In this document: positions 43,520 through 54,137 of the stretch, piece after piece
How positions within the stretch are numbered: position 1 is the first letter of the stretch
Layout: each line of letters begins with the position of its first letter
Assembly (NCBI RefSeq): GCF_052115385.1
Contig: NZ_JBFRGP010000004.1
Location: 372,001 to 436,000, forward strand
DNA: 64,000 nucleotides
DNA from: Dyella_D sp052115385
Lineage (GTDB): Bacteria; Pseudomonadota; Gammaproteobacteria; Xanthomonadales; Rhodanobacteraceae
Direction of reading: 5' to 3'
Made by a program: the position numbers and the translations under genes
Notes under the pieces: model-generated
Told to the model about the DNA's origin: nothing
Database searches by the model: none
What the model saw: only the letters and a program-made list of their open reading frames with translations

Positions 43520-44376
43520 CTGCATACACCACCTTGATCGATGCGCCGACGCTGGCTGCCTTGCCGCCGCGCGAAGTGCTGATCGTCGATTGCCGTTTCG
43601 AACTGGCCGTGGCCGGCGGCGATCCGGACAAGGGCGAGCGCGCGTATCGCGAGGGGCATATCCCCGGCGCGGTGTACGCGCATCTGGATCGCGACCTGTC
43701 GGACCTGTCGCGCCAGCGCGAAGGGCTGGGCCGGCATCCGATGCCGTCCGAGCCGGCGTTTTCCGCGGTGCTGTCGCGCTGGGGTTGGCATTCGGGTTTG
43801 CAAGTCGTTGCCTACGATGCAGCCGGTGGTGCGCTCGCCGCGGCGCGGTTGTGGTGGCTGCTGCGGCTGGTCGGGATCCGCGAGGCGGCAGTGCTCGATG
43901 GCGGCTTGCAGGCCTGGCAGGCGGCTGGATTGCCGTTGGAGCCGGGCGAGGTGGTGCGCGAGGCGAGCCAGGTGTCGCTGCGATACGACGCATCGCGTTA
44001 CATCGTCGACCATCGTGCGCTCGCCGAGCGCTCGCAGGAGTTGCTGATCGATGCGCGCGCCACGCCGCGCTATCGCGGCGAAGTCGAACCGATCGACCGC
44101 GTCGGCGGACATGTGCCCGGTGCATTGAATCGTCCTTACTCGGACAATCTGGATGCGCAGGGACGCTACAAGTCCGCCGCGTTGCTGCGCGGCGATTTCG
44201 CCGCACTGATCGGCCACACCGCGCCCGCGCAAGTGGTGCACATGTGCGGCTCCGGCGTCACCGCCTGCCACAACCTGCTGGCGATGGAACACGCGGGGCT
44301 GGAAGGTTCGCGCCTGTACGCGCCGTCGTGGAGCGGCTGGGTCAGCGATCCGGCGCGGCCGGTCGAGACCGCGTAA
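43516..44376 (+). CDS. sseA: 3-mercaptopyruvate-type sulfurtransferase
   Basis: 286 residues with two rhodanese domains (about 8-135 and 160-280). The active-site Cys244 lies in HMCGSGVTACHN; the loop CGSGVT is the mercaptopyruvate type, unlike the CRKGVT of thiosulfate sulfurtransferase. The inactive first domain has DCRFELAVAGGDPDKGERAY and EGHIPGAVYAHLD. It transfers sulfane sulfur from 3-mercaptopyruvate to thiols or cyanide. It ends a run of three coupled genes; a family B repeat follows two bases after its stop. Confidence 0.92.
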   Translation: MTAYTTLIDAPTLAALPPREVLIVDCRFELAVAGGDPDKGERAYREGHIPGAVYAHLDRDLSDLSRQREGLGRHPMPSEPAFSAVLSRWGWHSGLQVVAYDAAGGALAAARLWWLLRLVGIREAAVLDGGLQAWQAAGLPLEPGEVVREASQVSLRYDASRYIVDHRALAERSQELLIDARATPRYRGEVEPIDRVGGHVPGALNRPYSDNLDAQGRYKSAALLRGDFAALIGHTAPAQVVHMCGSGVTACHNLLAMEHAGLEGSRLYAPSWSGWVSDPARPVETA

Positions 44377-44378
44377 CC

Positions 44379-44469
44379 GCGTAGGTTGGGGTGAGCGCAG
44401 CGAACCCCAACATCGCACCGTCAGGCGCTTGGCATCGTTGGGGTTCGCTGCGCTCACCCCAACCTACGC
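44379..44469. repeat. Palindromic repeat pair, family B, copy 3
   Basis: Arms GCGTAGGTTGGGGTGAGCGC plus AGCGAACCCCAAC and their exact complement surround about 24 bp of different sequence. Total length is 91 bp. It lies between convergent sseA and the enoyl-CoA isomerase gene, again at a 3'-to-3' junction. Confidence 0.88.
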
Positions 44470-44477
44470 CGTGGCGA

Positions 44478-45230
44478 TTATTTCTTTTTCAGGCGCGCCA
44501 CCAGCTGCTGCAGCACCGCCTGCGTCTCCTCGCCGAAGAACGCGTCGACGAACACATCGATCGGCAGCTGTTCCGGATCCGCCCACACTTCGGTCAGATC
44601 CGCGCGCGCCAGTTGGCGCGTGGCCAGCATCGCGCCCGGCGGCAGCGCCAGCAGTTCGTTGAGCCAGTGCAGGGCGCGCGTGGTGACCTGGTCTACGCCG
44701 GTCAGCTCGTCGACGAAGCCGAAGGACAGCGCCTGCTGCGCATCGATCATCGCGCCGGCCACCAGCAGCCGCTCGGCGCGATAGGTGCCGACCACGCGGC
44801 GCAGCGCGAGCTGGATGCAGTCCGGCACGACCAGACCGACCTGCACTTCGTTCAAGCCGATGCGGTACGGGCCTTCGGCCATCACCCGGTAATCGCAGAA
44901 CAGCGACAGCACCGCGCCGCCCGCCGGCGCGTGGCCGGTGATCGCGGCCACCACCGGCACCGGCGCCATGGCGATGGCGGAGCAGGTGGCGAAGAAGCTG
45001 CTCCAGAAGCGGCGTACGCCGTCGCGGTCCTGGCTGAGCAGGGCGGGTACGTCCACGCCGGCGGAGAACATGCCGGTGGTGCCGGACAGCACGATGCCGG
45101 CCGCGCCGTCCTGCAGGGCAGTGGCGATCGCGGCCTGGATCGCGTGCAGCAGTTCGATATTCAGCGCATTGACCGGCGGCCGCGCGAGATTGATCTCGAC
45201 AATGGCGTCGTGCTTGACGAGGTTGAGCAT
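44478..45230 (-). CDS. Enoyl-CoA isomerase-like crotonase-fold protein
   Basis: 250 residues from the ATG at 45230 (MLNLVKH). GHAPAGGAVLSLFCDYRVMA lacks the first catalytic glutamate of hydratases, while IGLNEVQVGLVVP keeps the second. This one-glutamate pattern and the surrounding sequence resemble delta3,delta2-enoyl-CoA isomerase (ECI1/DCI type), which moves cis- or trans-3 double bonds to trans-2 during oxidation of unsaturated fatty acids. The oxyanion-hole region is TGMFSAGVDVPALL. It lies downstream of the DUF4139 gene, separated by a strong hairpin. Confidence 0.85.
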   Translation of the reverse strand: MLNLVKHDAIVEINLARPPVNALNIELLHAIQAAIATALQDGAAGIVLSGTTGMFSAGVDVPALLSQDRDGVRRFWSSFFATCSAIAMAPVPVVAAITGHAPAGGAVLSLFCDYRVMAEGPYRIGLNEVQVGLVVPDCIQLALRRVVGTYRAERLLVAGAMIDAQQALSFGFVDELTGVDQVTTRALHWLNELLALPPGAMLATRQLARADLTEVWADPEQLPIDVFVDAFFGEETQAVLQQLVARLKKK

Positions 45231-45254
45231 GGCGGCGTCCCCGGACAAAGAAGT

Positions 45255-45287
45255 AAGGCCCGCGAGCGTAGCAAACTCGCGGGCCTT
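45255..45287 (-). terminator. 12-bp hairpin between DUF4139 gene and isomerase gene
   Basis: AAGGCCCGCGAG (45255-45266) and CTCGCGGGCCTT (45276-45287) are perfect complements around a 9-nt loop, 22 bp after the DUF4139 stop on the minus strand. The trailing ACTTCTTTG is moderately T-rich, so it probably ends or attenuates that transcript before the isomerase gene. Confidence 0.55.
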
Positions 45288-45309
45288 GTCGCCGCTTTAA
45301 ACGCTGGCC

Positions 45310-46776
45310 TTACTGCTGCGGCTGGTCGGTCTCGGCCCAGCGGTAGCGCACCGCGTAGTCCAGCGTGGCCTTGCCGCCGGCCGGCACTTCGATGCGGAAT
45401 TCCAGCAGGTCGGGCTTCTGTTCCGAAGGTTTGGAACTGGACGACTGCAAGGTCCATTCGCGCCAGCGGCTCGGGTGTTCGCGCACTGTCACCGTGCGTG
45501 CCGTATCGCCGGCGTTGGTGAGGGTGATGCGGAAGGCCTCGTCCATCGAGCGGCCGGCTTTGTCCAGCTTGAATTGCGTGCGTTCGCGCTCGGCGCGCAG
45601 GTCGAACGCATTGCCCAGGGTGATGGTGGCGTCGCTGCCCTTGGGCGTGTCTTCGATGCGGCCCTCGCCGATGAACTGCGGCGTGCCGTTGCGATCGGCG
45701 GTCATCACGCGCAGGTTGCCGGCGGGCAGGCTGTCGAACGCGCGCAGCTTCAGCGTGCTGGTCACGGTATTGCTGCCGCCGGTGTTGAAGTCGCGGTTGG
45801 TCGCCGGCTGCGGCGGCGTCCAGTGGCCGCCGGTTTCGTACAGCAGGGTGCGTTCGCAATCGAGCTGGCGCGTTTCATACAGCGGCACCTGGCTGACGCT
45901 GCCGTCGGGCAGGTTCACTGCGCCGGGCAGGGTGTAGCTGCGGTAGTCGGCGACCGAACCCTGCTGCGGCATGTCCGCCATCTGCGCCTTGCCGCGGAAC
46001 GACATGGCCATCGGCGCGGCGGCCGGCATCGGGCCGGGCGTGCGGGTGATCTGCGGCTCGCCGGCGATCAGGGTCAGGTGCACTTCGTTCCAGTCGCGGC
46101 CGCTGCGGTTGGCGATGCTGGCGCGCGATTCGAAGCGCAGCTTGCAGCCGGCGCCCGGCAACAGCGTGCCGATGTACGCCGCGCGCCAGCCCAGGCCGGC
46201 GGTGGGGTAGCTCAGCGTGGCGCGTGCATTGCCTGCCTTGGCGGCGTCCACCCGCAGCTCCAGGCTGGAGCCGGTGTTGAAGTGGCCGCTGGCGCGCACG
46301 GCGGCGTAGTCGCGGATCAGGCTGGTGCGGCCGCTGCCGTCGCTGACCAGCAGGCCGTTGCCGGCGCGCAGCAGGGTGCCGCTGGCCAGCGGCTGGCCGC
46401 TGCTGCCGAGTACTTCCACCGGCTGGCCGACCAGGCTGCCCAGCGCGGCGTCGCGGCCCTGCGCCAGCTGCAGGCGCTGCGACAGCACCTTGGCGGCGTC
46501 GCCTTCGACGTCGAGCGAGAGCGCTTCGGTATCCAGGAAGGCCGGCAGGCCGCCGAGGCTGATGTCCTGCACGCCCTGTTTCAGGTCCAGGCGACGCGGT
46601 TCGCGTGCCATGGCGTAGCCGGCGTCCACGTTGCTGCCGTCGCCGCCGGTGAACAGCGAGGCGTCGTCGCTGCGGTACAGGGTCAGTTCGGTGCGTTCGG
46701 GCGTGGCCGCGGCGGCGGTGCCGGCCAGGGTGGTGGCGCAGGCCAGGGCGAGAGTGGTGAAGGGGAACTTGCTCAC
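45310..46776 (-). CDS. DUF4139 domain exported protein
   Basis: 488 residues from a GTG at 46776 with AAAGGAG seven bases upstream. A signal peptide (SKFPFTTLALACATTLAGTAAAA) is followed by a beta-rich protein: an N-terminal wrapping-type segment (RRLDLKQGVQDISLGGLPAFLDTEAL) and the DUF4139 domain (LSYPTAGLGWRAAYIGTL, RSGRDWNEVHLTLIAGEP, then VTVREHPSRWREW near the end). The family is widespread and of unknown function, with a likely envelope location. The gene is alone between the asparaginase-like gene and the isomerase gene. Promoter elements were not recognised. Confidence 0.85.
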   Translation of the reverse strand: MSKFPFTTLALACATTLAGTAAAATPERTELTLYRSDDASLFTGGDGSNVDAGYAMAREPRRLDLKQGVQDISLGGLPAFLDTEALSLDVEGDAAKVLSQRLQLAQGRDAALGSLVGQPVEVLGSSGQPLASGTLLRAGNGLLVSDGSGRTSLIRDYAAVRASGHFNTGSSLELRVDAAKAGNARATLSYPTAGLGWRAAYIGTLLPGAGCKLRFESRASIANRSGRDWNEVHLTLIAGEPQITRTPGPMPAAAPMAMSFRGKAQMADMPQQGSVADYRSYTLPGAVNLPDGSVSQVPLYETRQLDCERTLLYETGGHWTPPQPATNRDFNTGGSNTVTSTLKLRAFDSLPAGNLRVMTADRNGTPQFIGEGRIEDTPKGSDATITLGNAFDLRAERERTQFKLDKAGRSMDEAFRITLTNAGDTARTVTVREHPSRWREWTLQSSSSKPSEQKPDLLEFRIEVPAGGKATLDYAVRYRWAETDQPQQ

Positions 46777-46889
46777 GTGCGAACTCCTTTCGTTGGGCCC
46801 CGCCGATCTTACGCAGCGCGCATGAAGATGCGGCATCCGCCGTCGCCGGCGGGTTAACCCCGGAGCGAACGTGCTGCGTTCAAGCCAGC

Positions 46890-47903
46890 TCAGTGCGTGG
46901 CGAAATAGTCGCGCAGCGCGGCCAGCTCGCGCGTCTGCGTCAGGCTCAGCGCGAGCAGGATGCGCGCCTTCTGCGGGCTGAAATCCTCGCCGGCGATCCA
47001 GCCCGCCTCGCGCAGATAACGCCGCTGCGCCACGCTGCCCAGCGGCGAGCGGGTGCACTGCACCACGGCGATGCCGCGGGCGATGGCCGCTTCCAGCGCC
47101 ACGCGTTCGGCCTGGGTGACCAGGCCCGGGGCCAGGCCGGCGGAGACGATGCCCTGCGCGCCCTTGGCCAGCGCAGCTTCGATCATGGTGTCGTCGGCGC
47201 CGACGTAGGAATAGGCAATGTCCACGCGCGGCGGCCGCGCATCGTCCGGCAAGGCAGCGAACGCCGCGTCCGGCGCGTGGCGGCCTTCGGGGCGGCGGCG
47301 ATAGCGGATGCGGTCGGGATCGACGCTGCCGAGCACGCCGTGGTCCATCGAGCGAAACGTATCCAGCCGCAAGGTGGATACCTTGATCACGTCGCGCGCC
47401 GGATAGATGCCATCGTTGAACACCACCAGCACGCCGCGCCCGCACGCCTCGGCATCGCCCGCCACGCGGATCGCGCCGAGCAGGTTCGCCGGCGCATCCG
47501 AACTCACCGCGCTGAGCGGCCGCTGTGAACCGGTCAGCACCACGGTCTGCGGGATATCCAGCGTGAGGTTGAGGAAGAACGCAGTCTCTTCCAGCGTGGC
47601 CGTGCCATGCAGGATCACGAAACCTGCGAGTTCCGGCTGCTCGCGCGACAAGCGCCGCAGGGTGGCGCGCAGCTCGAACCAGTCGGTCATGGTGAGGTTG
47701 TTGCTGCCCACCGAGCGGAACGGCACCGGCACGGCCTCGGCGACGCCAGCGATTTCCGGCACGCGCGCCAGGATCTGCGCGACGTCCAGCTTGCTGCCGT
47801 GCTCCGGGTAGTCCATCAGGTCGGTGCTGGAGGTGCCCAGCGAGGCGATGGTGCCGCCGCAGCCGATGATGGCGACGCGGGGGAGGGCGGTGGGCGTGGG
47901 CAT
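46890..47903 (-). CDS. Asparaginase/glutaminase-family protein with altered active site
   Basis: 337 residues from the ATG at 47903. The fold is that of type II L-asparaginase: IIGCGGTIASLG (T18 equals the nucleophile Thr12 of E. coli AnsB), Tyr32 (Tyr25), VGSNNLTMTDW (Ser58), LHGTATLEETAFFLNLT (T101 equals Thr89), and the C-terminal NPQKARVLL-like SPQKARILLAL. However, A102 stands where Asp90 binds the substrate amino group, and A151 stands where catalytic Lys162 lies. No signal peptide is evident, suggesting a cytoplasmic location. Canonical asparaginase activity is doubtful; a related amide hydrolase is possible. The extended start at 48062 reads through a repeat and is rejected. Confidence 0.82.
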   Translation of the reverse strand: MPTPTALPRVAIIGCGGTIASLGTSSTDLMDYPEHGSKLDVAQILARVPEIAGVAEAVPVPFRSVGSNNLTMTDWFELRATLRRLSREQPELAGFVILHGTATLEETAFFLNLTLDIPQTVVLTGSQRPLSAVSSDAPANLLGAIRVAGDAEACGRGVLVVFNDGIYPARDVIKVSTLRLDTFRSMDHGVLGSVDPDRIRYRRRPEGRHAPDAAFAALPDDARPPRVDIAYSYVGADDTMIEAALAKGAQGIVSAGLAPGLVTQAERVALEAAIARGIAVVQCTRSPLGSVAQRRYLREAGWIAGEDFSPQKARILLALSLTQTRELAALRDYFATH

Positions 47904-47946
47904 GCGGGGCGGATTCCGTGGATGCAATCCGATCAGTGTCGCAAAG

Positions 47947-48101
47947 CCCCTCTCCCATTGGGAGAGGGGTTGGGGTGAGGGTACGGGCGGAGTGGAGTGC
48001 ACCACTCCGCCCGTACCCTCATCCGGCTGCCGCCACCTTCCTCGCTCCTCACAGCCGGGCACATCCCTGTGCCCTCCCCGCGTGCTCCCGGAGGGAGAAG
48101 G
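47947..48101. repeat. Dispersed repeat, family C, copy 1
   Basis: Begins CCCCTCTCCCATTGGGAGAG, then GGTTGGGGTGAGGGTACGGG, with an internal inverted part around GGAGTGGAGTGCACCACTCC, and ends GAGGGAGAAGG. The left portion is closely matched at 61002-61111. It lies between the thioesterase gene end and the asparaginase-like gene start, in a 216-bp gap. Confidence 0.85.
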
Positions 48102-48119
48102 ATTCCAAATTGTTGTGCT

Positions 48120-48565
48120 TCAGGCCTGCTCAGCCGCGTCGCGGATCGCCTGCGGCAGCGGTACCGGCTTGCCGGTGTGCGGGTTCATCCAGACCATCAC
48201 CACATGCCCGTCGCTGTACAGCTTCTCGGGCTGTTCGGCATCGACGATGCGATGGCCGATCGTCATCGAACTATTGCCCAGGCGCAGGCAGAACAGCTCG
48301 ACATTCAACTGCGCCGGCCATTCGATCGGAAAGCGATAGTTGATCTCGCTCGCCGCCAGCACCGGCATCGACTGCTCGTCGAACCACGGCCCGGGCACGT
48401 GCTTGAGCCACTGCAGCCGCGCCTCCTCCAGATAGGTGAGGTAGTTGGAGTTGTTGACGTGGTTGAAGGCGTCGAGATCGCGCCAGCGCACGCCGAGCGA
48501 GGCGGTGAACAGCGGGTGCAGCTCCGCCGCGGCTGCGGCGGAGGGTGAATCGGTGGTGCTGGAAC

Positions 48566-48569
<4 letters not shown>
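48120..48569 (-). CDS. Acyl-CoA thioesterase, 4HBT hotdog family
   Basis: 149 residues. The 4-hydroxybenzoyl-CoA thioesterase-like motif RWRDLDAFNHVNNSNYLTYLEEAR contains the catalytic Asp; SEINYRFPIEWPAQLNVE follows. It likely hydrolyses an acyl-CoA; the exact substrate is not readable from sequence. Its ATG overlaps the uvrA TGA (ATGA at 48566-48569), so it is translated from the uvrA message although there is no obvious functional link. A Ser/Thr/Ala-rich N-terminus of about 17 residues precedes the domain. Confidence 0.88.
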
Positions 48570-51565
<2,996 letters not shown>

Positions 51566-51604
51566 TGAACGCCGGGGAGAGGTGAGGAGGAGGGGAAAAA
51601 CTGT

Positions 51605-51613
51605 ACTATACCA
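51605..51613 (-). promoter_or_regulatory. Candidate extended -10 promoter of uvrA
   Basis: On the minus strand TGGTATAGT (TGn plus TATAGT) lies 40 bp before the uvrA ATG. The -35 region is weak, as expected for an extended -10 promoter. No CTGT-N8-ACAG SOS box overlaps it. Confidence 0.45.
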
Positions 51614-51759
51614 AACTCGTCAGGTCAGTTATTACCCCTGGCCAGGTTCGTGCGTGGTTGCGGTAGACCCCTGAAAGTGGGGTGGCATCAAAGTGTTAAC
51701 AAGTGGATTGGCTTAATAGCTGTTTTGGCCGCAAGGCCGATACAGCGAGACCAGTACAC

Positions 51760-52506
51760 ATGCGCAAGTGGAAAGGATGGGGGCTCTCCCTGGCGCTGGT
51801 GGCATCGATGGGCACGGCCTCGGCCGCGACTCAACCCAGCGAAGAGCAGGTGCGCCAGCTGATGGACGTGGTGGGGGTGGGCAAGATGCTCAGCCAGATG
51901 AACAGCCAGGCCATGACGGTGATGCAGCAGTCGCTGCCGTGCATCCCGTCCAGCTACTGGCAGGGCTATATGGATAGCAACGGCACGCAGCAGTTCATCG
52001 GGCGGCTGGTGCCGATCTACCAGCGCCATTTCAGCGCCGACGAAATCGACGGGATGCTGAAGTTCTACCGCTCGCCCCTCGGCCAGAAGGTGATCACCGA
52101 GATGCCGACCACCATGGGCGAGGCCAACCAGGCCGGCCTGCAGTGGAGCAAGGAGCGCAGCGACCAGATGATCGCCGAGCTCAAGCAGAAAGGCAGCCTG
52201 GATGCCGGCGGGCGCTGCCCGGCCGAGCATGCTGCGGCGGGCGGCGGCGTAGCCGCAGGTGCCGCGGCAGCGAACCTGGCGGGTGCCAACGCTGCGGATG
52301 ACGACGACGAGGCCGCAGCGGTTCCCGCCAAGAAGGCGGCGCCGGCGGGCAAGGCGAAGTCGAAGGCGGCCACCAAGTCGAAGTCGACCAAGAAGGCCCC
52401 GGCTAAGAAGGCGCCCGCGAAGACCACGACCAAGGCGCCGGCCAAACCCGCCACCACGCCGGCCAAGCCGGCGACCGACGCGAAGACGACCACGCCCGCT
52501 CAATAA
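51760..52506 (+). CDS. DUF2059 domain exported protein with Lys/Ala/Pro-rich tail
   Basis: 248 residues from the ATG at 51760. A signal peptide (WGLSLALVASMGTASA) is followed by a helical DUF2059 domain: PSEEQVRQLMDVVGVGKMLSQM, then HFSADEIDGMLKFYRSPLGQKVI, about residues 20-150. The last 65 residues are low complexity, rich in KAAPAGKAKSK and KKAPAKKAPAK units like histone H1 or AlgP, and preceded by an acidic patch (ADDDDEAA). The family has no assigned function. It is divergent from uvrA. An upstream GTG/ATG extension (51703) lacks signal-peptide sense and is rejected. Confidence 0.82.
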   Translation: MRKWKGWGLSLALVASMGTASAATQPSEEQVRQLMDVVGVGKMLSQMNSQAMTVMQQSLPCIPSSYWQGYMDSNGTQQFIGRLVPIYQRHFSADEIDGMLKFYRSPLGQKVITEMPTTMGEANQAGLQWSKERSDQMIAELKQKGSLDAGGRCPAEHAAAGGGVAAGAAAANLAGANAADDDDEAAAVPAKKAAPAGKAKSKAATKSKSTKKAPAKKAPAKTTTKAPAKPATTPAKPATDAKTTTPAQ

Positions 52507-52515
52507 GCGGCGCGT

Positions 52516-52545
52516 CCGCCGGGGACGAAAAAGCGCCCCCGGCGG
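52516..52545 (+). terminator. GC-rich hairpin after DUF2059 gene
   Basis: CCGCCGGGG (52516-52524) and CCCCGGCGG (52537-52545) pair around a 12-nt A-rich loop, 10 bp after the stop. There is no T-run, so termination activity is uncertain. Confidence 0.35.
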
Positions 52546-52748
52546 GCAAGCGCGGGATCGTATGACGATGCCGCGCCGCTGTTTCATTCCCTTCCAAAGC
52601 CTGTTCAGCTTTCGAAAGACCTTGCTGAATGAGCGTCGACCGCGGCCCCTTCCGGGCGCCCGCGGCCGCTGCACAGCCACGTTTCCCGGCCCTAAGCTGC
52701 GCCGCAACAGTTTGCGGTTCACTCATTCGGAGCGAAGGAGACGGGGGC

Positions 52749-53273
52749 ATGGGCAGATGGACGAAGCTGGGCATGGTGCTGGTGGCGTCGCTGGGGCTGG
52801 CCGGATGCGGCCTGGCGATCAACGTGAATTACCAGACCGAACCCGGCGGCGCGACGATCGAATCCGGTGGCGAGTATCTGGGCCGCACCGCCGCCACACG
52901 GACGTATTTCATCAGCCAGAAGGCGCTCGAAGGCGGCGTGCACTGCGTGCTGACCGACACCGCCAGGGCGAAATGGATCAGCGGCGCCGAGGTGATGCAG
53001 TCCGAGCAGATCTGCGCACCCCAGGGCAGCCAGGGCGCCTACGAGGTCACCCGGGTGCTGCGCCGTCCGGCGGACGCCCCGAACCTGGCGCTGGACCTCA
53101 ATTACGCCAATGACATGGCCCAGCAACAGCTGGCCCAGCGGCAGGTCGCCGTCCAAGAAGCGGCCGCCAGCGCGCAGGCCACCGCGGCCTACGCCGAGCT
53201 GGAGGAGGCCAGGGCCCGGCGCGAGGAGGCCAGGGCCGAACGGGAGCGCCTCAGGCAGAACAAGGGGAATTGA
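52749..53273 (+). CDS. PEGA-like lipoprotein with C-terminal coiled coil
   Basis: 174 residues from the ATG at 52749. The lipobox is LGLAGCG (Cys near 19). A short beta domain follows (TEPGGATIESGGEYLGRTAATRTYFI), resembling PEGA-type surface-layer repeats. The C-terminal 60 residues are strongly helical and charged (QQQLAQRQVAVQEAAASAQA, EEARARREEARAERERLRQ), a predicted coiled coil. The gene is plus-strand and lies 106 bp before rplU, whose own promoter is downstream. I do not recognise a named family. A role in the envelope is inferred from the lipobox only. Confidence 0.75.
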   Translation: MGRWTKLGMVLVASLGLAGCGLAINVNYQTEPGGATIESGGEYLGRTAATRTYFISQKALEGGVHCVLTDTARAKWISGAEVMQSEQICAPQGSQGAYEVTRVLRRPADAPNLALDLNYANDMAQQQLAQRQVAVQEAAASAQATAAYAELEEARARREEARAERERLRQNKGN

Positions 53274-53294
53274 GTCCAGGCGGACCCTATCGGT

Positions 53295-53323
53295 TTGATC
53301 CCAGGGATTTTTTTGGTTATGAT
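53295..53323 (+). promoter_or_regulatory. Sigma70 promoter of rplU-rpmA-obgE
   Basis: TTGATC (53295-53300), a 17-bp spacer with a T7 run, and TATGAT (53318-53323). This is the best -35/-10 match in the window and gives a leader of about 50 nt before rplU. Confidence 0.75.
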
Positions 53324-53379
53324 CGCCGGCTCGCGCAAGCGAGAACACCCAAGAGAATAACGACAGAAGGGATAATCCC

Positions 53380-53694
53380 ATGAGTTATGCAGTCATCAAG
53401 ACCGGCGGCAAGCAGTACCGCGTCCAGCAGGGCGATGTCCTGCGCGTGGAGCTGCTGAACGCCGAAGAAGGCGCCAGCGTGAAGTTCGACGAAGTGCTGC
53501 TGGTCGGTTCGGGCGAGACCGTCACCGTCGGCGCGCCGACCGTGACCGGCGCCACTGTCTCCGCCACCGTGCGCAAGCATGGCCGCGCCGACAAGATCCG
53601 CATCATCAAGTTCCGCCGCCGCAAGCACCACAAGAAGCAGCAGGGACATCGTCAGCATTTCACCGAAGTCGAGATCACGGGCATCAACGCCTGA
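53380..53694 (+). CDS. rplU: 50S ribosomal protein L21
   Basis: 104 residues starting MSYAVIKTGGKQYRVQQGDV, typical of bL21. The C-terminal FRRRKHHKKQQGHRQHFTEVEI binds 23S rRNA. It is followed 24 bp later by rpmA and then obgE, the standard bacterial order. AGAAGGG precedes the ATG. Confidence 0.98.
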   Translation: MSYAVIKTGGKQYRVQQGDVLRVELLNAEEGASVKFDEVLLVGSGETVTVGAPTVTGATVSATVRKHGRADKIRIIKFRRRKHHKKQQGHRQHFTEVEITGINA

Positions 53695-53718
53695 TCCGCC
53701 AATCTGGAGTAATCAGTC

Positions 53719-53976
53719 ATGGCACATAAGAAAGGCGTAGGTTCGTCGCGCAACGGTCGCGATTCGAACCCCAAGTATCTCGGCGTGAAGATCTACGGTG
53801 GCCAGGCCATCGAGGCCGGCAACATCATCGTGCGTCAGCGCGGCACCAAGTTCCATCCCGGTACCGGCGTGGGCCTCGGCCGCGACCACACCTTGTTCGC
53901 GCTGGTCGACGGCACGGTCGAGTTCAAGACCCGTGGCGAGAAGAACCGCAAGTATGTGAACGTCGTCCAGGGCTAA
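53719..53976 (+). CDS. rpmA: 50S ribosomal protein L27
   Basis: 85 residues starting MAHKKGVGSSRNGRDSNPKY; the flexible N-terminal tail of bL27 reaches the peptidyl-transferase centre. There is a Val where many species have Ala-Gly (AHKKAGGS), a minor change. The GTKFHPGTGVGLGRDHTLFA core is conserved. A strong terminator follows, so obgE depends on partial read-through or its own promoter. Confidence 0.98.
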   Translation: MAHKKGVGSSRNGRDSNPKYLGVKIYGGQAIEAGNIIVRQRGTKFHPGTGVGLGRDHTLFALVDGTVEFKTRGEKNRKYVNVVQG

Positions 53977-53999
53977 GCCCGGGCCGATGTAGCGCAAGG

Positions 54000-54027
54000 G
54001 CCCCGCTTCGGCGGGGCTTTTGTTTTT
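54000..54027 (+). terminator. Rho-independent terminator after rpmA
   Basis: GCCCCGC, loop TTCG and GCGGGGC (54000-54017) followed by TTTTGTTTTT. This is a textbook intrinsic terminator 24 bp after the rpmA stop. Confidence 0.93.
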
Positions 54028-54137
54028 AAGACGAGGACGGAAATCGGAATGCGCCAAGAGCGCGCGGCCGGGTTCCCTATATGATGCGCAGTGGCGCGTG
54101 CGTTCCTCGTCTCCCTTCCTGTTCGCGATCCCTTCCC

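Noticed and set aside
46890..48062. Longer N-terminus for the asparaginase-like protein
   Set aside because: The extra residues are encoded by the family C repeat and do not align with the enzyme family; the ATG at 47903 is adequate.
51600..51640. SOS box upstream of uvrA
   Set aside because: CTGTACTATACC lacks the second half-site ACAG at the right distance; it is better read as part of an extended -10 promoter on the minus strand.
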